The translations under genes and the position numbers were made by a program. Positions 1 through 5,875 of a stretch of DNA of 8,315 nucleotides are shown in pieces. The stretch is from the NCBI GenBank assembly GCA_902772675.1, contig CACYBN010000119.1, forward strand, positions 1-8,315. The letters run 5' to 3'. Source of the DNA: an uncultured Erysipelotrichaceae bacterium. Its GTDB lineage: Bacteria > Bacillota_I > Bacilli_A > RF39 > UBA660. The notes below the pieces were generated by a model that was not told the DNA's origin, ran no database searches, and saw only the letters and a program-made list of their open reading frames with translations. The first letter of the stretch is position 1. Each line of letters opens with the position of its first letter.

Positions 1-28
1 AAAAAAAGATACTTTAAGTATCTTTTTT
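1..28 (-). terminator. intrinsic terminator of clpB
   Basis: GATAC (8-12) pairs with GTATC (18-22) around a TTTAA loop. The stem is extended by the flanking A run (1-7) and T run (23-28). It overlaps the clpB stop codon and ends in T on both strands, so it may also serve a convergent gene to the left of the window. The stem is AT-rich and weak, as is common in such genomes. Confidence 0.6.
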
Positions 29-2141
29 ATTTGTAATTATCTTTTATAACCAATTGATTATCTTCTACATCTATTACAATAGTAGAATTATATTTAATAT
101 TTTCATTAATAATATTACTTGCTATTAAAGTTTCTAAGTTTCTAGAAACATATCTTTTTATAGGTCTAGCTCCATATTCTTCATCATATGATTCATCTAT
201 TATAAAATCTCTAGCTTTATCAGTAAGTTCAATCTTAATCTTTTTGTCACTTAATCTGTTCTCAATATCTCTAATTATCTTATCAAGAATAGAGTAAACA
301 ACTTTTTTATCTAATGAATTAAATACTATTATCTCATCAATTCTATTAATGAATTCAGGTTTGAAAGTCATTCTTAATTCTTTTTGGATTAATTCTTGAG
401 TATTTACATTCTTATCTAATATATATTCACTTCCTAAATTAGAAGTCATAATAATTATAGTATTTTTAAAATCAACAGTTCTTCCTTGAGAATCAGTAAT
501 TCTACCATCATCTAATATTTGAAGTAATATATTAAATACATCTTTATGAGCTTTTTCTATCTCATCAAATAATACAATACTATAAGGATTTCTTCTAACA
601 GCCTCAGTTAATTGACCACCTTCATCATATCCAACATATCCTGGAGGAGAACCAATTAATCTGCTTACTGAGAATGATTCCATATATTCACTCATATCTA
701 TCCTAATCATATGTCTTTCATCATCAAACAATTCACTAGCTAAAGTACGAGCAACTTCAGTTTTACCAACACCAGTAGGACCTAAGAAGATAAAAGAACC
801 AATTGGTCTATTAGGATCTTTTATACCTGATCTAGCCCTTATAATAGCATCACTTACAAGTTTTAAAGCATTATCTTGTCCAATAACACGTTTCTTCATA
901 TTTCCTTCCAAATTAAGAAGTTTTTCTTTTTCTCCAGAAACAAGTTTTTGAATAGGAATATTAGTCCATCTAGAAATAATATTAGCTATAGATTCATCAT
1001 CTACTACATCTGATAGAATATCAGCCTTATTACTTTTCTTTAATTCTTCAAGTTCTTTTTCAATTTTAGGAATAGTACCATGTCTTAATATAGCTGCATT
1101 TTCTAGATCATAATTATCTTCAGCTTTAGATAATTCCCTTGTAGCAGTTTCTAATTCTTCTTTTTTCTTATTTATTTTATTATTAATATCTTTTTCTTCT
1201 TCCCATTTAGTTCTAAGATTATTTTCTTTCTCTTTAAGAGTTTCTAATTTAGTATCAATTTCTTCAATTCTCTTTTTAGAAAATTCATCTTTTTCCTTCT
1301 TTAAAGCTTCTTTTTCAATTTCAAGTTGCATAATAGATCTAGTAAGTCTATCAAGTCCTTCAGGAACAGATTCCATTTGAACTTTTATAGTAGCACAAGC
1401 TTCATCTACAAGATCTATTGCTTTATCTGGTAAAAATCTATCAGTAATATATCTATTAGATAGAGTAGCAGCTGCTACTAAAGCTTTATCTTTAATTGTA
1501 ACTCCATGAAATACTTCATATCTTTGTTTTAATCCACGTAATATAGTAATAGTATCCATTACAGTTGGTTCTTTAACTAAAACTTTTTGAAAACGTCTTT
1601 CTAAAGCTCCATCTTTTTCAATATATTTACGATATTCATTAAGAGTAGTAGCACCAATGCAATGTATTTCACCTCTAGCTAACATTGGTTTTAACATATT
1701 AGAAGCATCCATTGCAGAATCACCTGTAGAGTTAACAATCATATGAATCTCATCTATAAACATGATTATTTTTCCATCAGATTCTTTTATTTCTTTAAGA
1801 ACAGCTTTAAGTCTTTCTTCAAACTCACCACGATATTTAGCTCCCGCTACTAAAGCACCCATATCTAGTTCCCATATTTCTTTATTTTTTAAAGTATTAG
1901 GAACATCACCTTTAACTATTCTTTCTGCTAATCCTTCGACAATAGCAGTTTTACCAACTCCAGGTTCTCCAATTAAGACTGGATTATTTTTAGATTTTCT
2001 AGATAATATTCTCGTAATTGAACGAATTTCTTCATCTCTACCTATAATAGGATCTAGTTTTCCTTCTTTAACTATATCAGTAATATTTCTACCGTACTTA
2101 TTTAGTACATCTTTTAAATTTTCTTCAAAAGGTTCATTCAT
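27..2141 (-). CDS. clpB: ATP-dependent chaperone ClpB (protein disaggregase), N-domain-less form
   Basis: This 704-residue AAA+ disaggregase would pull polypeptides out of cytosolic aggregates, normally with DnaK/DnaJ/GrpE. The first AAA+ module has Walker A GEPGVGKT (58-65), pore loop KYRG (102-105), Walker B FIDE (128-131) and an arginine pair in LERRF (180-184). A coiled-coil middle domain spans about 265-380 and includes LRHGTIPKIEKEL, typical of ClpB rather than ClpC or ClpE. The second module has Walker A GPTGVGKT (454-461), pore loop GYVG (501-504), Walker B LFDE (524-527) and sensor-2 GARP (657-660). Full-length ClpB is about 860 residues. The missing part is the N-terminal substrate-binding domain, since the protein begins at the linker before KLDPIIGRDEEI. 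The start is firm: ATG at 2141 has GGGAGGG 6-7 bases upstream and a promoter directly behind it. It is a single-gene unit, probably HrcA-controlled. Confidence 0.97.
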   Translation of the reverse strand: MNEPFEENLKDVLNKYGRNITDIVKEGKLDPIIGRDEEIRSITRILSRKSKNNPVLIGEPGVGKTAIVEGLAERIVKGDVPNTLKNKEIWELDMGALVAGAKYRGEFEERLKAVLKEIKESDGKIIMFIDEIHMIVNSTGDSAMDASNMLKPMLARGEIHCIGATTLNEYRKYIEKDGALERRFQKVLVKEPTVMDTITILRGLKQRYEVFHGVTIKDKALVAAATLSNRYITDRFLPDKAIDLVDEACATIKVQMESVPEGLDRLTRSIMQLEIEKEALKKEKDEFSKKRIEEIDTKLETLKEKENNLRTKWEEEKDINNKINKKKEELETATRELSKAEDNYDLENAAILRHGTIPKIEKELEELKKSNKADILSDVVDDESIANIISRWTNIPIQKLVSGEKEKLLNLEGNMKKRVIGQDNALKLVSDAIIRARSGIKDPNRPIGSFIFLGPTGVGKTEVARTLASELFDDERHMIRIDMSEYMESFSVSRLIGSPPGYVGYDEGGQLTEAVRRNPYSIVLFDEIEKAHKDVFNILLQILDDGRITDSQGRTVDFKNTIIIMTSNLGSEYILDKNVNTQELIQKELRMTFKPEFINRIDEIIVFNSLDKKVVYSILDKIIRDIENRLSDKKIKIELTDKARDFIIDESYDEEYGARPIKRYVSRNLETLIASNIINENIKYNSTIVIDVEDNQLVIKDNYK

Positions 2142-2167
2142 AATAAATCCCTCCCATCATCAAATAC

Positions 2168-2195
2168 ATTATATCACTATTTTAGCACTTGTCAA
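2168..2195 (-). promoter_or_regulatory. sigma-A-type promoter of clpB
   Basis: On the minus strand there is a perfect -35 TTGACA (2195-2190), a 16-base spacer and a perfect -10 TATAAT (2173-2168) preceded by TGA, an extended -10. The predicted start lies near 2161, about 20 bases before the ATG. The -35 and most of the spacer lie inside the CIRCE element, so bound HrcA would block RNA polymerase. Confidence 0.85.
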
Positions 2196-2208
2196 TATAG
2201 AGTGCTAA
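2182..2208. promoter_or_regulatory. CIRCE heat-shock operator (HrcA binding site)
   Basis: TTAGCACTT (2182-2190), nine spacer bases, then GAGTGCTAA (2200-2208). The family consensus is TTAGCACTC-N9-GAGTGCTAA. Seventeen of 18 arm bases match; only the last base of the left arm (T for C) departs. It overlaps the clpB -35, the usual placement for HrcA repression that is relieved by heat or unfolded protein. Its right edge is 5 bases from the -35 of the divergent hydrolase promoter. Confidence 0.93.
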
Positions 2209-2213
2209 CCAAT

Positions 2214-2242
2214 TTGATTTTTTATAATATGTATGTTAAAAT
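2214..2242 (+). promoter_or_regulatory. candidate promoter of the wall hydrolase gene
   Basis: TTGATT (2214-2219), a 17-base spacer and TAAAAT (2237-2242) with an extended -10 TG at 2234-2235. Start of transcription would be near 2249. A perfect TATAAT at 2223-2228 is also present but has no matching -35, so it is less likely. Confidence 0.55.
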
Positions 2243-2264
2243 GATTTTGTTTTAAAAGAAAAAC

Positions 2265-2270
2265 GAGGTG
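2265..2270 (+). promoter_or_regulatory. ribosome binding site that sets a TTG start
   Basis: GAGGTG lies 6 bases before TTG at 2277. The alternative in-frame GTG at 2268 is part of this SD itself and has no SD of its own, so TTG is preferred. Confidence 0.75.
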
Positions 2271-2276
2271 TTTATT

Positions 2277-2912
2277 TTGAAATTAAGTCGGCTTTTTACT
2301 TCAGTAGGGGCGTTACTTTTGGTTTTTGGAATAATAGCATCTGTAATAGGGAACAACACAGTATATATAAAAAATGATTTAGCTATGGCTTCAACTCCTA
2401 AAACTATTTCAGTTCAAAAAGTAGAAGATTTAACTAAAATAGCTTATCATGTTGATGATGTTACAGGTGATGAAGATATAAAAAAAATAGCAACTAATAT
2501 TGAGAGAGTAGAAGTATTTGATGGACTAACTAAACAAGAATTAGTTACTAGATTAAATAAATCATTAAAAGGAGTTCTTGCAGGGAAAGGAGAACTAATA
2601 GCAACTAGATGTTTAAAATATGGAGTAGATCCATATGTAGCTGTAGGAATAATGTTATTAGAAACTGGTTGTAACTGGAAATGTAGTACTCTAGCTACTA
2701 AATACAATAATTTTGGTGGTATGAAAGGTAGCGGTGGATATATGCATTTCTCATCAGTTGATGAAGGAATAAATAGATTTATAAATAATTTATATAAGAA
2801 TTATTATAGAGTAGGTCTTAATACTCCAGAAAAGATGAATCACAAGTATGCAGCATCAAGTAAATGGGCACAAAAAGTTAATGCTTATGTAAAGCAAATA
2901 AAAAAGAAATAG
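2277..2912 (+). CDS. membrane-targeted glucosaminidase-like peptidoglycan hydrolase (GH73/LYZ2-type)
   Basis: The 211-residue protein has an N-terminal hydrophobic segment (about 8-25) that is a signal peptide or membrane anchor, then a spacer rich in charged residues. A C-terminal domain (about 95-211) resembles the bacterial N-acetylglucosaminidase family (FlgJ/LytG-like). The family traits visible are YGVDPYVAVGIMLLETG, where E129 is the likely catalytic acid, and YNNFGGMKG (143-151), the family's NN-FG-KG signature. The C-terminal SKWAQKVNAYVKQI resembles the closing helix of the fold. It would cut peptidoglycan glycan strands outside the membrane, in growth or cell separation. Two cysteines (132, 136) sit just after the catalytic motif. 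The start is TTG at 2277 by SD position. It is divergent from clpB, across the CIRCE site, and leads into a small downstream gene. The family call is strong; the exact bond cleaved is not proven. Confidence 0.85.
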   Translation: MKLSRLFTSVGALLLVFGIIASVIGNNTVYIKNDLAMASTPKTISVQKVEDLTKIAYHVDDVTGDEDIKKIATNIERVEVFDGLTKQELVTRLNKSLKGVLAGKGELIATRCLKYGVDPYVAVGIMLLETGCNWKCSTLATKYNNFGGMKGSGGYMHFSSVDEGINRFINNLYKNYYRVGLNTPEKMNHKYAASSKWAQKVNAYVKQIKKK

Positions 2913-2934
2913 AAATTATTTAATTTCTTTTTTT
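2911..2934 (+). terminator. weak AT-only hairpin after the hydrolase gene
   Basis: AGAAAT (2911-2916) pairs with ATTTCT (2923-2928) around TATTTA and is followed by six T (2929-2934). It overlaps the TAG stop. The SD of the next small gene begins three bases after the T run, and no separate promoter is evident there. Partial termination with read-through is therefore plausible. Confidence 0.5.
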
Positions 2935-2945
2935 ATGGAGGATTT

Positions 2946-3104
2946 ATGGAAAAAGAAAAGATAGATAGAAAAATAATAGAGGAAATAAAAAAGAAAACTA
3001 AGTATACAGATGAGGGTGATGAATCTTTAGCTGATTATACCTACGACTATTTATATAAAAAGAAAGATAATAACTATTATAAAGAAGATTATAGAGACAG
3101 TTAA
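2946..3104 (+). CDS. small charged protein of unknown function (52 residues)
   Basis: ATG at 2946 follows a clear GGAGG (2937-2941) by four bases, and the frame runs 52 codons to TAA before a strong terminator. I do not recognise the protein. It starts with a lysine/glutamate-rich, probably helical part (MEKEKIDRKIIEEIKKKTK) and ends in an aromatic and acidic tail (ADYTYDYLYKKKDNNYYKEDY) with eight tyrosines in total. It has no signal peptide, membrane helix or cysteine, so it is probably cytosolic. It lies 33 bases after the hydrolase gene with no obvious promoter of its own, so it is likely co-transcribed with it. The SD, the codon use and its fit between two hairpins argue for a real gene. 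Confidence 0.7.
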   Translation: MEKEKIDRKIIEEIKKKTKYTDEGDESLADYTYDYLYKKKDNNYYKEDYRDS

Positions 3105-3133
3105 AAAGAAGAGATTTGATCTCTTCTTTTTTT
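3103..3133. terminator. bidirectional terminator between convergent genes
   Basis: AGAAGAGAT (3107-3115) pairs perfectly with ATCTCTTCT (3119-3127) around TTG. A T run (3128-3133) lies on the right and an A run (3103-3107) on the left. It terminates the hydrolase/small-gene unit on the plus strand and the surface-protein gene, which ends at 3148, on the minus strand. Confidence 0.85.
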
Positions 3134-3147
3134 ATTTAATTATTTGA

Positions 3148-4023
3148 TTAAATAAATTTTTTCTTTTTACTAATAGCGATAACTGCTATTCCGCCAATAG
3201 CTACAACACCAGCAATAACATATGGTGTAGCAACACCAGTAGGTGGATTTTTAGGTGGTGGAGTTACAGGATCACAATCAGTTTTAGTTGGAGCTACTTT
3301 GAATGGTTTAGCTGTTACATATTCATCAGGAGCACAAGCTTGATCTTCTTTTTGATCTGCTTCTTTACCATTGTTTGTAGTTTCCCATGTATTAAAATCA
3401 TATGTTTCAGCAGCACAGTTTGTAACTTTGTCAGCTACTAATAATAAATAATATTCTTCATCACATGACTCTTTTAATTTTACTTGTGTATCCCATGGAT
3501 CAGTGAAGCACCATAATGTTTCATCTCCAGAAACAGGATTTCCACTAGCATCAGTAAGAACATTCATGAAACTATCCCAAGCTTTAACTGCATCAGTATT
3601 AGTATTACCTTGAGCTATATCACCAGCAGCAGCATCATATAATGTTTTTGCCTTTTCATATAATTCTTTTCCTGTTAATTTTTTACCATCAACAACTTTA
3701 GTTTTAGTTTTTAAATCTAAAGCATAACCATAAACGAACTCTTTAGCACCTTTAGAAATCTTAGTGTTTAAATCAGCACTTCTTTCTAATAATTCTTTAT
3801 AAGTATCACCTGATTTAATTGAATCATTTTTAATAGTAATACCTTTAACTGTTTCATATTTTTGGTTAATGATATCTTTTCCTCTTAATTCTTCTGGTAC
3901 ATCATTTGTACTTAAGAATTTACCTGTACCATTTGAAACTGCAACGGCACCAACTACTAATACATTAACTGATAATGTAGCAACTGCAACTAGTAGCAAA
4001 CCTAATTTTTTGATTTTTTTCAT
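3148..4023 (-). CDS. secreted cell-wall-anchored surface protein with NPPTG sorting signal
   Basis: This 291-residue protein has a classic sortase-substrate layout. A lysine-rich signal peptide (1-28) has a likely cut after AVA (26-28). The mature region is polar (about 29-250), followed by a proline-rich stretch (TPPPKNPPTG). The sorting motif NPPTG (259-263) precedes a hydrophobic helix (about 267-285) and the tail KKKKFI. The motif departs from LPxTG but resembles the (S/N/P)PxTG motifs reported for class B sortase in Clostridioides difficile. I recognise no domain in the mature part. It holds five cysteines (172, 187, 203, 230, 250), unusual for a Gram-positive wall protein, and a tryptophan-rich patch near 171-177 (WCFTDPW). 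The start has AGGAGG nine bases upstream. The gene is divergent from a sortase, the obvious anchoring enzyme. What the protein binds or does outside the cell is unknown. Confidence 0.88.
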   Translation of the reverse strand: MKKIKKLGLLLVAVATLSVNVLVVGAVAVSNGTGKFLSTNDVPEELRGKDIINQKYETVKGITIKNDSIKSGDTYKELLERSADLNTKISKGAKEFVYGYALDLKTKTKVVDGKKLTGKELYEKAKTLYDAAAGDIAQGNTNTDAVKAWDSFMNVLTDASGNPVSGDETLWCFTDPWDTQVKLKESCDEEYYLLLVADKVTNCAAETYDFNTWETTNNGKEADQKEDQACAPDEYVTAKPFKVAPTKTDCDPVTPPPKNPPTGVATPYVIAGVVAIGGIAVIAISKKKKFI

Positions 4024-4038
4024 TTTTTCTATCCTCCT

Positions 4039-4060
4039 CTATGATAAAATCTTACCATAG
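4039..4060 (-). promoter_or_regulatory. leader hairpin abutting the SD of the surface-protein gene
   Basis: In the minus-strand transcript CTATGGTAA (4060-4052) pairs with TTATCATAG (4047-4039) around GATT. This is a nine-pair stem with one G-U pair. The stem base touches the SD AGGAGG (4038-4033), and there is no T run, so it is not a terminator. It could stabilise the mRNA 5' end or tune ribosome access. Confidence 0.5.
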
Positions 4061-4085
4061 TTAAAAAAACGTTTCAATAAAATAA

Positions 4086-4112
4086 AAATTATTTACATTT
4101 AGATTATGTCAA
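4086..4112 (-). promoter_or_regulatory. candidate promoter of the surface-protein gene
   Basis: A perfect -35 TTGACA (4112-4107) is followed, after a short 15-base spacer, by a weaker -10 TAATTT (4091-4086). The predicted leader of about 55 bases contains the hairpin at 4039-4060. The -35 is convincing; the exact -10 is less certain. Confidence 0.5.
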
Positions 4113-4114
4113 GA

Positions 4115-4142
4115 TTTACATAGATATTCTTTTTATTATACT
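4115..4142 (+). promoter_or_regulatory. candidate distal promoter of the sortase gene
   Basis: TTTACA (4115-4120), a 16-base spacer and TATACT (4137-4142). Its -35 lies two bases from the -35 of the divergent surface-protein promoter, so the two promoters would be back to back. The predicted leader is about 55 bases. Confidence 0.45.
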
Positions 4143-4151
4143 TTAAGTATA
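4137..4151. repeat. perfect 15-base palindrome in the sortase promoter region
   Basis: TATACTT-T-AAGTATA covers the -10 of the distal sortase promoter and ends next to the -35 of the proximal candidate. It could be an operator or a chance AT-rich palindrome. Its 13-base core also occurs in the clpB terminator (9-21). Confidence 0.35.
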
Positions 4152-4180
4152 TTGTCTTATATTTTTAAGAGTGATAATAT
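4152..4180 (+). promoter_or_regulatory. candidate proximal promoter of the sortase gene
   Basis: TTGTCT (4152-4157), a 17-base spacer and TAATAT (4175-4180) with TG at 4172-4173. Transcription would start only a few bases before the SD, giving a very short leader, so the distal candidate may be the main one. Confidence 0.35.
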
Positions 4181-4203
4181 AATTATGATAGGAGTTGGTA
4201 AAA

Positions 4204-5847
4204 ATGCATAAGATACTTGTTAAGATAAAAGATAATACCTTAAATTTTTCTTTGCGTGAATTACCAGTTGATCCTAGACATTTAAACAATACTAATGTAA
4301 TAAATACTGAAAAAATGGTATTTAGTGATGAATATATAAATGAAAATATCGAATTAATAGAATCATTCTTCAATTTAATAGTAGTAAAAAAAGGAATAGA
4401 TACAGTTAATGTAAGCATTAATGCTATATTCCCACTTGTATATAGAATAATTAAAAATATACCAGGTATTAAAAATGTAAATTTATTAGAAGATAAGAAT
4501 GTAGGTTATATTTCATTTGAAAAACTACTTGAAAGTAAATATATAAAAAATGTTAATTTATATTCAATATCTTCATTTATGTTAGATAAATTATCTCGTG
4601 AAAAAGATATAAATATTACTACTAGATGTGAAGTATTATATTTAAGTAATTTTATGGAAATTAATAAATTTAATACTTACTCAGATATATATTATAGAAA
4701 ACAAATCGATATAGATTGTAATATTAAACCAGACGATATAGAAGATATAAATTCTTTCTTTAGATTTAATGATAAATTAAAAGTAATTAATTTATATAAC
4801 TTAAATGAAGAATCTATAGATTTTATATTTGAAAATATAATAAAAAATAATAAGAAAAATATAAAAATAGTATTTAATCAAGAAGAAAATAGTAGAAGAA
4901 TTATTAAACTATTCGATACTGTATCAGAAAAATATAAAAAAGTTATAAAAAGCAATAATTTAAAACTAAAAGTAAAATATACAAAAGAATACAAAGATAA
5001 AAATACTATGAAACAAGTAAATTTAACTTTCTTAAGATTAATATTATTAGTATTTATAATTGTTTCAATAGCAGTAGGAACTCTTTCATATATTAAATAT
5101 AATAAAGATACAGATTCAATCGAAGATGAAATGGAAAATATAAATGAAATAGAAGGTCTAGAAGATTTATCAGAATTTGAACCTGAAGAAGAAGTATATG
5201 ATGATAAAACAATAAAAGAAGAAGCTCCGACTCAATCTGCAGAAGATACAAAAAAAGCTAAACAATCTAATAGTCCTTATTATAAAAAATTTGAACAAAC
5301 ATGGGATAAACTATTAAAAATTAATAATGAAACAGTAGGTTGGTTAAAGGTTAAAAATACAAAGATAAATATGCCTGTAACTCAACATAAAGATAATAAA
5401 TATTACTTAAATTATAGTTATTATAAAAAGAAAAACACTCATGGTTGGGTATTTGTAGATTATCGTAATGATACTAAAAAACTTGACCAAAACACAATTT
5501 TCTATGGACATAGAAATGACTTAGGTATCATGTTTGGATCATTAAAAAATGTATTAAATAAGAGTTGGTATACAAATAAAGATAACCAAATAATAACTTT
5601 TAATACACTAGATAAGAATATGAAATGGCAAATATTCTCAATATATACTATTAAAAATACAACAGATTATTTAACAGTAAACTTTGGTAGTGAAAAAAGT
5701 TATACAGATTTCTTAAACAAAATCCAAAAGAGAAGTATATATAATTTTAAAGTAAAACTAAACAGTGACGACAAAATAATAACATTGTCTACTTGCTATA
5801 AAAACTCAAACAACAGATTAGTTATTCATGCAAAATTGATAAAATAA
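4204..5847 (+). CDS. class B sortase with a long N-terminal cytoplasmic domain
   Basis: This 547-residue protein would be a membrane transpeptidase that cleaves a sorting motif and attaches the surface protein to peptidoglycan. ATG at 4204 is chosen because AGGAG lies nine bases upstream; the in-frame TTG at 4195 directly abuts that SD. Residues 1-270 form an unrecognised, lysine- and isoleucine-rich domain with alternating strand/helix character. One membrane helix follows (about 275-297), with lysine-rich flanks inside, then an acidic linker (about 303-340). The catalytic domain (about 357-547) is class B-like: TVGWLKV, MPVTQ, YYLNYSYYKKKNTHGWVFVD, YGHR with H436, TDYL, LSTC with C531, and RLVIHAKL with R538. 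The catalytic His-Cys-Arg triad is intact. Usual class B sortases are about 220-270 residues, so the N-terminal half is extra. The gene is divergent from a NPPTG protein, its likely substrate. Confidence 0.92.
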   Translation: MHKILVKIKDNTLNFSLRELPVDPRHLNNTNVINTEKMVFSDEYINENIELIESFFNLIVVKKGIDTVNVSINAIFPLVYRIIKNIPGIKNVNLLEDKNVGYISFEKLLESKYIKNVNLYSISSFMLDKLSREKDINITTRCEVLYLSNFMEINKFNTYSDIYYRKQIDIDCNIKPDDIEDINSFFRFNDKLKVINLYNLNEESIDFIFENIIKNNKKNIKIVFNQEENSRRIIKLFDTVSEKYKKVIKSNNLKLKVKYTKEYKDKNTMKQVNLTFLRLILLVFIIVSIAVGTLSYIKYNKDTDSIEDEMENINEIEGLEDLSEFEPEEEVYDDKTIKEEAPTQSAEDTKKAKQSNSPYYKKFEQTWDKLLKINNETVGWLKVKNTKINMPVTQHKDNKYYLNYSYYKKKNTHGWVFVDYRNDTKKLDQNTIFYGHRNDLGIMFGSLKNVLNKSWYTNKDNQIITFNTLDKNMKWQIFSIYTIKNTTDYLTVNFGSEKSYTDFLNKIQKRSIYNFKVKLNSDDKIITLSTCYKNSNNRLVIHAKLIK

Positions 5848-5875
5848 AAAATCCACAAAAACTGTGGATTTTTTT
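5846..5875. terminator. bidirectional terminator shared by the sortase and COG2426-type genes
   Basis: ATCCACA (5851-5857) pairs with TGTGGAT (5863-5869) around AAAAC, flanked by an A run on the left and a T run (5869-5875) on the right. It starts at the sortase stop codon and overlaps the stop codon of the minus-strand gene. Confidence 0.9.

Noticed and set aside
1762..2208. Plus-strand open frame of 148 codons antisense to the 5' end of clpB
   Set aside because: It lies almost wholly over conserved clpB sequence and runs through the clpB promoter and CIRCE, with no SD or family resemblance.
2142..2276. CtsR heptad repeats as a second heat-shock control of clpB
   Set aside because: No direct repeat of the GGTCAAA type is present; only CIRCE is seen.
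2447..2707. Minus-strand open frame of 86 codons inside the hydrolase gene
   Set aside because: It is antisense to a recognised coding region; its low-complexity translation has no domain, and it has no SD or promoter.
3869..4060. Plus-strand open frame antisense to the signal peptide of the surface protein
   Set aside because: It is the mirror of the signal-peptide coding region and leader hairpin, with no SD.
4067..4074. AAACGTTT palindrome in the surface-protein leader, considered as a catabolite (cre) site
   Set aside because: It does not fit the cre consensus over the full length, and an 8-base palindrome in this composition is expected by chance.
4143..4418. Minus-strand open frame antisense to the start of the sortase
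   Set aside because: The sortase frame in this stretch has an SD and fitting codon use; the hydrophobic antisense translation is an AT-rich artefact.
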